Of a stretch of 64,000 nt of DNA, positions 11,954 to 23,300 are shown one piece after another. Source of the stretch: Closterium sp. NIES-65 (lineage: Eukaryota > Streptophyta > Zygnematophyceae > Desmidiales > Closteriaceae). The position numbers were made by a program, and so were the translations under genes. Every line of letters begins with the position of its first letter. Position 1 is the first letter of the stretch. The stretch spans positions 62,001 through 126,000 of the forward strand of contig CANXME010002569.1 of NCBI GenBank assembly GCA_948144175.1. The letters are read 5' to 3'. The notes under the pieces are model-generated. The model was not told the origin of the DNA and ran no database searches. It saw nothing but the letters and a program-made list of their open reading frames with translations.

Positions 11954-12818
11954 GGCGGGAGAGCGAGGATGCTATGCTACAGGCTAAGGGAAGAAGCGGT
12001 GGGAGTATGGAAGGCGCCGAGGTGGGAGGAAAAATGAAAGAGAAACGAGAACGCGAAAATGAGGGGCCAGTCCACCTCCAACGAAGAAAAGCCAGGGGGA
12101 GCCACGCAGGCCCGGTTGAGCGTCGCCCAGGGGGCCGTGATGCCTGGCTCGGCAGGGCTCGTGCACAAGTTGCGTGGCACAAGTGCACCCTCGCCGCTGA
12201 GCCAACAGGTCGACGTCACGTGCCCCGGCCTCGGTCGGCCAGGGGACGCAACTTCGCGTGGGCGCGGTGCGACGTTTCGTCACCACGTGTCGATTTCGCA
12301 GAGGGTCGCGAAAGCCGTGCGCCCCGTGGCGAACGACCCAGGTTTTCGCTCGAGTTTCGGGGGGTACGAAATGTCTCATGCACGCGATGCGAAATGACGG
12401 GCGAGCACGTGGCGTCACCGCAACGGGTCGCGAAATAGTCGAGCGACCCGAGGGGAGCCCCCGATTTTCGCGTGGACCTCGCCTGCCCGTACGGGCAGGC
12501 CGCGATGGGTTACTAGGGCCTCGCGGGCACGAGGGAGGGGTGGGCTGCCTTCGCGGCAGGGTTACTTCCCCTCGCCCGAGGTCTCGCCAGCTCGCCGCCC
12601 CCACCCGGTAACGTGGGTCGCTGTTCACTCTCGGGGGGGGGGGGGGGGGTTGCGGGGCGGCGGTCGTGCGCCCGGCCCAGCCCAGGGCCAGGCTGGCGGG
12701 CCCGCACGCGCGTCACTCGCCCGCCTCGTCAGACCCCTGTCCGTCGACCCCCCTCGTCGACCCTGGCAACTCGATTCCGTCGACCTGATTCCGCTGGGAT
12801 CTTCAGGGGTGTTCATAG
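11954..12818. other. GC-rich region upstream of the companion gene
   Basis: The sequence is very GC-rich with many cgcgaaa and gtttcg motifs and a G run of about 16 bases near 12633-12650. Long open frames occur on both strands because of base composition; none shows a domain. It presumably contains the promoter of the minus-strand gene starting at 11953. Confidence 0.4.
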
Positions 12819-13127
12819 TCAACGCCCCAATTTGGGAAAAAACGACAAACATCGCACGCCCAAGGTCAAGATGCCAAAACGCAGCTACCATCTCATCGGA
12901 ACTCTCAACTTCCCATCCCAAAACGTATTTTCTAAACCAAAGCAACCCGCGCAACACGAATTAAAACCACATCAACGCCCCAATTTGGGAAAAAACGACA
13001 AACATCGCACGCCCAAGGTCAAGATGCCAAAACGCAGCTACCATCTCATCGGAACTCTCAACTTCCCATCCCAAAACGTATTTTCTAAACCAAAGCAACC
13101 CGCGCAACACGAATTAAAACCACATCA
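12819..13127. repeat. Tandem duplication, two copies of a 153-bp unit
   Basis: The block beginning tcaacgccccaatttggg at 12819 is repeated essentially identically from 12972. The two copies abut without spacer. Identity this high implies a recent duplication. No coding function was seen. Confidence 0.9.
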
Positions 13128-13216
13128 ACAATACATTTCAACAGGTCTTACATGTATGCCCTGGGTAATCTTGACGATGAAACCGAGATGCCCAACAAAT
13201 TTTCTTCAGTACTGAG

Positions 13217-13259
13217 CCTCACTTTCTCCTCGCTAGAGCATGGCGAGGAGAAAGTGAGG
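13217..13259. other. Perfect 17-bp stem hairpin
   Basis: cctcactttctcctcgc (13217-13233) is matched exactly by its reverse complement at 13243-13259, with a 9-base loop. It could fold in RNA or be the footprint of a small palindromic element. No adjacent gene explains it. Confidence 0.7.
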
Positions 13260-13353
13260 AAAGAATTGCCTGTGATTACTGTGGTCTAAAAACGAAAAAG
13301 TCTGGTCTTGTATGGCAGGGTTAAAAATTAAACTAGGCTGCAGCGGTCCAATC

Positions 13354-13520
13354 TGTGTGAGTGTCTCCGAGGAAAGGACTTCGCCAATTTTCGAGCACAT
13401 CCGATGCTTGTTCTGGTGTATGTGTGAGTGTCTCTGTGGAAAGGACTTGGCCAGTTTTCGAGCACATCCGATACTTGTTCTGGTGTATGTGTGAGTGTCT
13501 CCCGGCAGGACTTAGCCAGT
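13354..13520. repeat. 67-bp minisatellite, about 2.5 copies
   Basis: tgtgtgagtgtctc recurs at 13354, 13421 and 13488 with similar following sequence (cgagcacatccgat). The copies have diverged, so the repeat is older than the neighbouring 153-bp duplication. Confidence 0.75.
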
Positions 13521-14801
13521 TCTCAAATGGCTGAGGGGGAAAAACCTCAGTCAGAGTGCTGCCAGTACCGAACTCTGCCAAGGCAGTGTGCTACAAGAAC
13601 CAACAACTGCAAAACCAGGGTCAAAATTTCACGAGGCCTGATCGTGACAGGGTGGTAGAGCCCTTCAAACCTGTATTTACAGTGCGGCTCCAAAAGCCGA
13701 CAATGAATAACAGACTAATCAGGGTAAAATGCCCTGAAATCCTTAGGCCTGATCGTGAATATAGTTCAAAATCCAACAGATTTCATTGTGTCATGATTTA
13801 CACCTAGCGTCACCTGATATTTTTTTACAGTATCTTAGGCCGCGTTCGATTGCACTGCAATGTTTTGTACAGCCACACCACAGTATGTCCGAGTCGGCCC
13901 TAGGGTTTCCGAACCTAGGGTCACTACACGCCATAGTCAACTTGTTGCGTGCACAATCTTGATTGACCATTGTTCAGATTTGACAGCTGTGGAAACAAAC
14001 AAATCCCTCACAGTCAAAACCGTGTACACCTCATGTAAAACAATGGGCTACAGAGCTGTGCATTAAATGCACTACAGAACAAAAGGGGTCCTAGTACCGG
14101 CGGCAATCTCTACCAAACGTACAAATCATTTTCCGTTTTTTTGTTGGAATTTCGACTCCAAAAGTACCCTGGGCACAAAACGGATCCCTACAAAAACAAT
14201 TCAGTAGCTCAACAGGAAAATTGAACCCTATTGGGTTTAGGGTAATCTTGTTTTTAGATTTTCGCGAATACCCCACCAAAGTGCAGCGGCCTCGCTGTCG
14301 TTTGAGCACCAAGCGTGAAACAGAACTCTTCAAAGTCCATTTTGCCCCTGGATCACTGTTCTTGACCAGCTGGCAGCAGTGTTTGGACTGCGGTCCGCGG
14401 TGAAAATTCCCACACCAGATTCGTAGGTGCACCGAACGTACTTCAGGTTCTGGTTTGGATCTGCCTACCTCTCGTAGGGTTTAAAGCCCATGTGTGCTGC
14501 TGCCGAGCCTTAACCGAGCCACGGAATACTGTGATATGGCTGTGGTTACCCCTGGACTGTGAAGCTATCGAACAAGGCCTTAAATCTTCCCTAACGCTTT
14601 AGGCCCTACAACAATTTCCCTTGTAAGTCTCGCTGGCATGAGAAACCTGTACTGTACTCCGAGAGCGGGAAACCGAAAACCCTCGCGATGTTTCCAGACG
14701 ACTATCGACGTGACAAACCGTACTGCACCGTAACGGTCTCCGTCAAGGCCCTTCAAGGTTCGCTTTCCCGAGGCGAGGCGGCGACCCAGGGTCAGGGATA
14801 A
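13521..14801. other. Stretch without a recognised gene
   Basis: This 1.3-kb stretch has balanced base composition, only short open frames and no domain. I see no RNA gene. It ends at a MITE. Confidence 0.5.
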
Positions 14802-14937
14802 GAGCGTGTCCGAAGTGAAGCGTCGAATGGATGTTGATGGATGTCGGTAAATGTCTACCCTCGGATCGAAAGTTCTAACCGTCAGGATTTACCGACATCG
14901 GGTGTCAACGGATGTCGACTTCACTTCGGACCCGCCC
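14802..14937. mobile_element. 136-bp MITE, family 2, copy 1
   Basis: The ends are inverted repeats (GAGCGTGTCCGAAGTGAAG against GGGCGGGTCCGAAGTGAAG). TAA flanks both sides (14799-14801 and 14938-14940), the target duplication expected of Tourist/Harbinger-type MITEs. A second copy of identical length lies at 45334-45469. Copy 1 ends 178 bp upstream of the HK-A start codon, so it lies in that gene's promoter region. Confidence 0.85.
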
Positions 14938-15115
14938 TAACATGACATGACACAGTTGTAATCCCGTCAGGGCTAACCTTGGTTTCGCCAGGACTGCGTG
15001 ACTGCATCTCACGTGCCTAGCTTAGTTTCGCATTGACAGTTCATTGCCTCCGTTCCGTGGTCATCTGCGCTGCGCGTCGTGTCGTGTGTGTTCTCTTTCT
15101 TCTTACTCCATCGTC

Positions 15116-18100
15116 ATGGATTGCACGGGAATTCCGGCTTGCGTGGGAAGGCATCGGAGCGGATTCCGGACGCTAAGCGCAGATAGCTCGGTATTTTCGG
15201 ACATTTCTCCGGACGAAGCACTAATAGCAGATTCCGACGCCTTAGCTCATGAAGCGTATCGAGCGATGCCGTCTATCAAGGATTTAGAAGTGAAGGAGGA
15301 TTGCGAAGGGTTACTGACGGGGCGAGAAGATACAGTATTGTACGATCCTGGGGGTTGTTACCCGTCCCTGAACGTCAGCGGATCAAAGCAACAGCAAAAA
15401 CGACAGCTTTTAGGGATTCCAAGTAAGGCTGCGCGAATGCCGCCGTTTTCGGCGGCTGAGGATGATCCGTCAGGTCGTGCCGCGTCCCCATGTCATGCCT
15501 CGAGGTCGGCGACACAGGCAGCAGGTCTCGAAGTAGATTGCGACTCGTCCGTTCGTGCCACGTCATCGTTTCATCGTAACTCCAGCGTACCCGCACAGGC
15601 AGGAGTGCGTGCCGCGTTTTCGTGCTTTGGCTTCAATGGCGATTGCGATGGCGCTTCATGCGCATCGGCCGAGAAGGAGAACGGGGAGGAGGAGGAGGCG
15701 AGGGAAGAGGGGAGGGAAGTCGCGAGGGTGGGCGAGAGCGACGACAAGAATGATCTCGAATCGGCGGAGGGGGAGGAAGGGGCGGAGGAGGCGGAGGAGG
15801 CGGAAGGGGCGGAGGGGCCGGAGGGGAAGGAGTCTGACGATGAGGGGAATGAGTTCCGCGGATTGGAAAATGAGGCGGAGATGGCGATGCGGGCGGAATC
15901 GACGGCGGAAGAGGGGTTCGGGGAACAAGGGGTCGTGGAAAAGGGGGTCGCGGAGGGCGCGGAGGGCGCGGAAGGAGCGGAAGGGCCCCATAGGCGGGAG
16001 TCGTGGGTGTCGAGTGTGGAGTGGTTCGTGTCGTGGCCGCTCAGACGACTCAGCCACCCGTGGCGCAAGGTACGCCGCGAATGCTGCAATGCTGTGGTGT
16101 CTCATGAGGCGCCTCATAAATTTACTCAGCCATTTGTGGAACGTCTTGAATATCGAGGTGCTGTGGTGACTGGGACGCTGCCGTGCCTGATGTCCTGGCT
16201 CGTGCGCTGTGCCTGATGTCCTGGTTCGTACGCCGTGCCTGATGTCCTGGTTCGTACGCCGTGTGTGTGCTGTACTGGTTCCTACGCCGTGCGTGCGTTG
16301 TGTGTGAATATAAAAAAAAAAGGAAAAAAAAGGAAAAAAAAGGGAACTGCAACCTCCCAGTTCTCAGCTGTTGCTTGCGTCCGTTCTCGCCCCACCACCC
16401 TCCTCCGCCCACCGTCATTCCCACCTTCCAGCGAGTGCTCTGAATGTGGGTGGTGCTGGCAGCGGCCATCCTGTCGCTGGTGTTTACGACGGCCTGGCAG
16501 CACCTCTCAACTTTCCCCCTGTCGTCACACCCCTCCTTCCACCCTCCCTCCCCTGTTCCAGCGAGTGCTGTGGCTGTGGGTGGTGCTGGCAGCGGCCATC
16601 CTGTCACTGGTGTTTGCGACGGCATGGCAGCATGCAGAGGCGAGTGAGAGAGACGACCTGGAGGGGCACTGTGACGAGTGGGCAGCGTTCATTGAGGCCA
16701 AGTTCAACACCACTGCTGCCAACACACGCTCCATTTCCGACTTCATCCGCGCATACTACCTTGATAAGTACGGCCAGAGCAGTCACCCACTAAGGCTGGA
16801 CAGCCGCCTTTTGAGGCCTCTCAAAAGCCATTTCCGACTTCATCCGCCCCTTTCACCTTGATAAGAAAGGCTGGGCAGCCAAACTCCACCTTGAAACTAT
16901 CCCACGGGCAAGCAACATGAGGGAAGACTTTCTTGACGTGCCCACATCCCAACACGCTTCACTCACTCCACTCTCGAATTTTGAGTCGTCTTAAAAATAT
17001 ATTTGCGCTTCTACCCCCCCCTCCTCCTCCCTCCTCCCTCCCCCTTCCCCCGGGGCGAGCAGCATGAGGGAGGACTTTCTTCACGTGGAGAAATTCCAGC
17101 GGTTCACTCAAGCGCAGTCCACTCTTGACTATTGAGTGATTTTTGAGAATTCTCCAAAATCACTCACAAGGATATTAGTCTCTTCTCTTTCACCCAAGAT
17201 AATAATCTTTCTCATCCTCCCCCCCAACCTCCCCATCCCTCGGCCCACTTGGGGCGAGCAGCATGAGGGAGGACTTTCTGGACGTGGAGAAATTCCAACG
17301 CTTCACTCAAGCCACTCTTGATGGTCGACCCATGGCATCATGTGAGTGAGTTCAGGGTTTAGGGTGGTTGCACTCAGGCCGCTCTTGATGGTCGTCGACC
17401 CATGGCATCATGTGAGTGAGTTCAGGGTTTAGGGTGGTTGCACTCAGGCCGCTCTTGATGGTCGTCGACCCATGGCATCATGTGAGTGAGTTCAGGGTTT
17501 AGGGTGGTTGCACTCAGGCCGCTCTTGATGGTCGTCGACCCATGGCATCATGTGAGTGAGTTCAGGGTTTAGGGTGGTTGCACTCAGGCCGCTCTTGATG
17601 GTCGTCGACCCATGGCATCATGTGAGTGAGTTCAGGGTTTAGGGTGGTTGCACTCAGGCCGCTCTTGATGGTCGTCGACCCATGGCATCATGTGAGTGAG
17701 TTCAGGGTTTAGGGTGGTTGCACTCAGGCCGCTCTTGATGGTCGTCGACCCATGGCATCATGTGAGTGAGTTCAGGGTTTAGGGTGGTTGCACTCAGGCC
17801 GCTCTTGATGGTCGTCGACCCATGGCATCATGTGAGTGAGTTCAGGGTTTAGGGTGGTTGCACTCAGGCCGCTCTTGATGGTCGTCGACCCATGGCATCA
17901 TGTGAGTGAGTTCAGGGTTTAGGGTGGTTGCACTCAGGCCGCTCTTGATGGTCGTCGACCCATGGCATCATGTGAGTGAGTTCAGGGTTTAGGGTGGTTG
18001 CACTCAGGCCGCTCTTGATGGTCGTCGACCCATGGCATCATGTGAGTGAGTTCAGGGTTTAGGGTGGTTGCACTCAGGCCGCTCTTGATGGTCGTCGACC

Positions 18101-19441
18101 CATGGCATCATGTGAGTGAGTTCAGGGTTTAGGGTGGTTGCACTCAGGCCGCTCTTGATGGTCGTCGACCCATGGCATCATGTGAGTGAGTTCAGGGTTT
18201 AGGGTGGTTGCACTCAGGCCGCTCTTGATGGTCGTCGACCCATGGCATCATGTGAGTGAGTTCAGGGTTTAGGGTGGTTGCACTCAGGCCGCTCTTGATG
18301 GTCGTCGACCCATGGCATCATGTGAGTTGCTGCTAGCTGCAAGTGAACTGTTCCTTTACACTTGACCAGTTGTATGTGCTGTGCTCTGACTGACCCATGG
18401 CCTCATGTGAGTTGCCTGTTCTCTCCCGTCCCCAATTCCAATCCACGTTGCGCTGCGTTTTCCCCTGCGTTTGCCCCTGCGTTTGCCCCTGCGTTTCCCT
18501 TCACGTCTCCTGCAGTTGTGGGCTTCACGCTGCTGGCCAACAACTCGTTCATTCGGGACATAATGGGGACCAACGCCAACGGAGCCCAACTGCATCTTCA
18601 CCCCAAAACCCAACAGCGCACTCTCCTGTGCTGTTCCCACCCGTCTTCCCTTTCCCCCCACATCCCCCCTTTGTCCCCTGCAGTCGTTGGCTTCACACTC
18701 CTGGTAAACATCACCTTCATTCGCGATATAGTCGAGAAAAACGCCCACCACTGCATCTTCGCTCCCGGACCCAACGGCACACTCGCCTGTGCTCTTCCCC
18801 CTTGTGTTTCCCCTCGTTGCCCCCCCCACCCCATCACCTCCCCCCCTCTCTCCCCCCTCCCCCTCCCTGCGGCCAGTCGTGGGCTTCACACTCCTGGTGA
18901 ACAGCACCTTCATTCGCGACTTAGTGGAGGAAAACGCCCACCACTGTATCTTCTCTCCCAAACCCAATGGCACGCTCGCCTGCCGCCCGCGCGACCTGCC
19001 CCTGTATTCACCGCTGGTGATCTTCAACTCTCGCAAGGAGTTCAACACACGCGTGAACCTCTCTGCAGTCTGCTGCCTGGACGTCATGGCTGGTGAGCCA
19101 AACAGCAGAGCTGGCCTTCTGCTGTGAGGGGCTCATGAGGTTGCTCGCAGGGCATGCTGTACTTTATGCCGTGAACCTCTCAGCAGTGTGCTGCTTGGAC
19201 GTCATGGCAGGTGAGTGAGTCAAAGGGCCGAGCTGGTGGTAGAAGAGCCACGTGATGAAATCTTGCGGCGCATCTTGTAGTTCTTTGTGCCGTGAACCTC
19301 ACTGCACTCTTCTGCCTGGACGTCATGGCTGGCAGGTGAGTGAGTCGAAGGGCTTGGCTGATAGAAGAGCCACGTGAAGGTATCTTGTAGGGCATCTAGT
19401 AGTTCTTTGTGCACTGAACCTCTTTGCCCTTTCTCTCCCTC

Positions 19442-19494
<53 letters not shown>

Positions 19495-20286
19495 CTCTCC
19501 CTCTCTCCCTCTCGTAATCCTCGTTCGCAGCGCTCGCCATAACCAGTGTCACCACACCATCTCCCCACTCCCCTGCTGATCCTTTCCCCCCTTCAACTAA
19601 TACTTCTTCCCCCCCTCCCCACCGCATCCCACTGCCTCCCACCACCCCTTTCAGACCCAGCTTTTAATGACACATTCCATCGGGTCATCAGCTCAGCATC
19701 CTCCGCCATCTCCCCTCCTTTCGTCCGCGACAACTACCCCTACCACTTCATCGGCCAGGCCTTCCCAGTCTACTTCAACCTCACCACCTTCGCCCTGCCC
19801 CCCTCGCCCTCCCCTCCTCCGGTCGCCATTCCCCCGCTCGCCACGCCTGAGGACCTCCCACGGGGGTTTGTCATCGTGGGGTATAACTTTGCCAACCTGC
19901 GGTCGCTTGTGGGGTTTCAGCAGCTGGTGGAGCTGAATGCGAGGGTTTATCTGGTGGATGGGACGAGGGGCAGGGCGTGGGATGGTGCACGGAGTGGGGA
20001 TGCGAAGGTTGTGAAGTGGTTGCCGGCGCTGCTGTTTGATCATGAAGGGGTGGTGGGCGAGGAGGAGATTGGAACGTGGATGCTGGATGGGAAAGGGCAA
20101 GAGGATGGAGGGAGAGTGCGCCGTGCGGTGCACCTGGGTGATTCGACGAGAAAGTTTTATCTTTTCTGCGAGTGAGTCGACCTGTCCTGTCCATGCGGCT
20201 GTGCCTGGCCATGTCTGTAGACATTATGCATTTATTATACTCGCCTTCATCGTGCATTCATCTGTGCATTCAAAAGACATGTTTAC

Positions 20287-20317
<31 letters not shown>

Positions 20318-23300
20318 CATACATACATACATACATACATACATACATACATACATACATACATACATACATACATACATACATACATACATACATACAT
20401 ACATACATACATACATACATACATACATACATACATACATACATACATACATACATACATACATACATACATACATACATACATACATACATACATACAT
20501 ACATACATACATACATACATACATACATACATACATACATACATACATACATACATACATACATACATACATACATACATACATACATACATACATACAT
20601 ACATACATACATACATACATACATACATACATACATACATACATACATACATACATACATACATACATACATACATACATACATACATACATACATACAT
20701 ACATACATACATACATACATACATACATACATACATACATACATACATACATACATACATACATACATACATACATACATACATACATACATACATACAT
20801 ACATACATACATACATACATACATACATACATACATACATACATACATACATACATACATACATACATACATACATACATACATACATACATACATACAT
20901 ACATACATACATACATACATACATACATACATACATACATACATACATACATACATACATACATACATACATACATACATACATACATACATACATACAT
21001 ACATACATACATACATACATACATACATACATACATACATACATACATACATACATACATACATACATACATACATACATACATACATACATACATACAT
21101 ACATACATACATACATACATACATACATACATACTACATACATACATACATACATACATACATACATACATACATACATACATACATACATACATACATA
21201 CATACATACATACATACATACATACATACATACATACATACATACATACATACATACATACATACATACATACATACATACATACATACATACATACATA
21301 CATACATACATACATACATACATACATACATACATACATACATACATACATACATACATACATACATACATACATACATACATACATACATACATACATA
21401 CATACATACATACATACATACATACATACATACATGCATCGACGTAAATCGTGGTGGCGGTGCTGTTCCTGACCGTCTCCACCATCCTCCTCTGGACGTG
21501 CATTCAGCTCATGCGCGCCTCCTTCCACCCTGCGCCCTCCGTCCCACCGCAGGCACATCTCATACGCCAAGCCGTTCGGTCCGTTCACCTGGATAGTGGT
21601 GGCGGTGCTGTTCCTGACCGTCTCCACCATCCTCCTCTGGACGAGCATCCAGCTCATGCACGCCTTTGAGTGCGACTGCCAGCACCTGGCTGCCGCCCAA
21701 CATGAGCTGCGTGCCGCCCGCGTGGAGGCTGAGAAGGCGAGCCGAGCCAAGGGTGACTTCCTCACAACGATGTCACATGAGATCCGCACACCAATGAACG
21801 GCGTCATAGGTAACGTGATAACATGGTAACACGGTAATTTGGTATGTGATGCGATAGCATGGTAAGGCAATGTGGCAACGTCACGCAGTGGATCGTGTGA
21901 AGGTCGTCGGTCAGATTCAACAGAGAATGGACTGTATCAAAGCTTCAAAATTCTAGTGCAATCAACGTTTCTGTACTGTCGTGTTGCTAGCGTTCTAGTG
22001 TTCACCGTGATAACATTTCGTCATCGAGTTGTGTAAAAACAATAAGTTAGCAAAGGTCATACGAGTAAACTATAAAACAATATGGGATGAAAATATATTA
22101 AATAATCCGAAGCAACAGAATCTCTGTGGAGGGATATAGTTGCAGCTGATAAAGTTGGTGAACATGTTGGGTGCATATATAATTTTGCACGTCAACCAGC
22201 CGCTTGCCTATCGTCTTGCATTCTGTGTGTGTTTTGTGCGCATCCGGTCATGGATTCACATTCGTTGCGAGCTCATGACTGGTCATAAGGGCTCATGAAA
22301 ATTCAGGAGTTTCCATGACGAGCCACGAGTGTTTTTGCCCCCTGGATATCTCGCGCCTGGTCAAGATAAAAGCGCGTGTAAATCATGACCTTCGCTGTAG
22401 CCCCTTAGGCCCTGAATCCGAGTTCGCGTGTAAATCATGACCTTCGCTTGAGGTTCGGATCTCATGTGTAGCCCCTTAGGGTTGGCGCATGTGGCCTGTC
22501 CCTGACACTGTGTGCAGGCAGGTCCCACGATCGCATCCGGACAGGATGATCAAGATCACTCTACCTGTGCAGGACAGCGCACGATCGCATCAGTCCACAT
22601 TGATGCGAAATATACGTGACTCAATAGCGCGATTGTTCTTATAAACACAATCACGCAAGTAATAGCCATAGAAACAAGCACGCAAACACAATTGTACTTA
22701 CAGTTGGCAGGATATTGTGCAAAGTGAATTGCCACTTAATATGCTGCTTTTGGACATCCTTGAACGAGCTGATCGCAATCTCTTTTCCTTTGTTATTTCT
22801 CTCTCCCTCCCTCCTCCCCTTTCCACCAGGCATGCTGAACCTGCTCCTGGAAACCCCTTTGGACGGGTCGCAGAAGGACTACGCACAGACGGCGCGAAGC
22901 AGCGGGCGGGCGTTGTGTGCGCTGATCAACGACATTCTCGACCTCTCCAAGATCGAGGCCGAGAAGTTGCATCTTGAGTGCATCCCATTGGACCTGCGCG
23001 CCGAGCTCGACGACATGCTCGCGCTCTTCGTGGAGAGCGCCCAGGAGAAGCGCTGCGTGGAGCTCGCCGCGTTTGTCGCCGACGACGTGCCCGAGATGCT
23101 CCTTGGGGACCCGCTTCGAGTGAAGCAGGTGCAGTATGAGTATAGTGTTCTTTGCAGAAGGCATAATGAGCAAGTACCGAACTCGAACCGGCATTATGAA
23201 GCACCTGCTTCGCATACAGCCCCTGCCTCTTCTCTCCCGCTACCTGCCTCTTCTCTCCCGCTACCTGCCTCTTCTCTCCCGCTACCTGCCTCTTCTCTCC

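Noticed and set aside
17302..18326. CRISPR array (regular 70-bp repeats)
   Set aside because: Units are directly tandem with no variable spacers, and the unit contains an exon end. The genome is eukaryotic.
17371..18326. Each 70-bp unit as a 34-nt micro-exon with its own acceptor and donor
   Set aside because: The intervening introns would be only about 36 nt, and the 34-nt exons would shift the frame each time.
20036..21870. Very long open frames (over 400 codons) of T-Y-I-H or Y-V-C-M repeats on both strands
   Set aside because: They arise automatically from the CATA microsatellite, which has no stop codon in its period-4 reading. They span kinase exons in the wrong frame.
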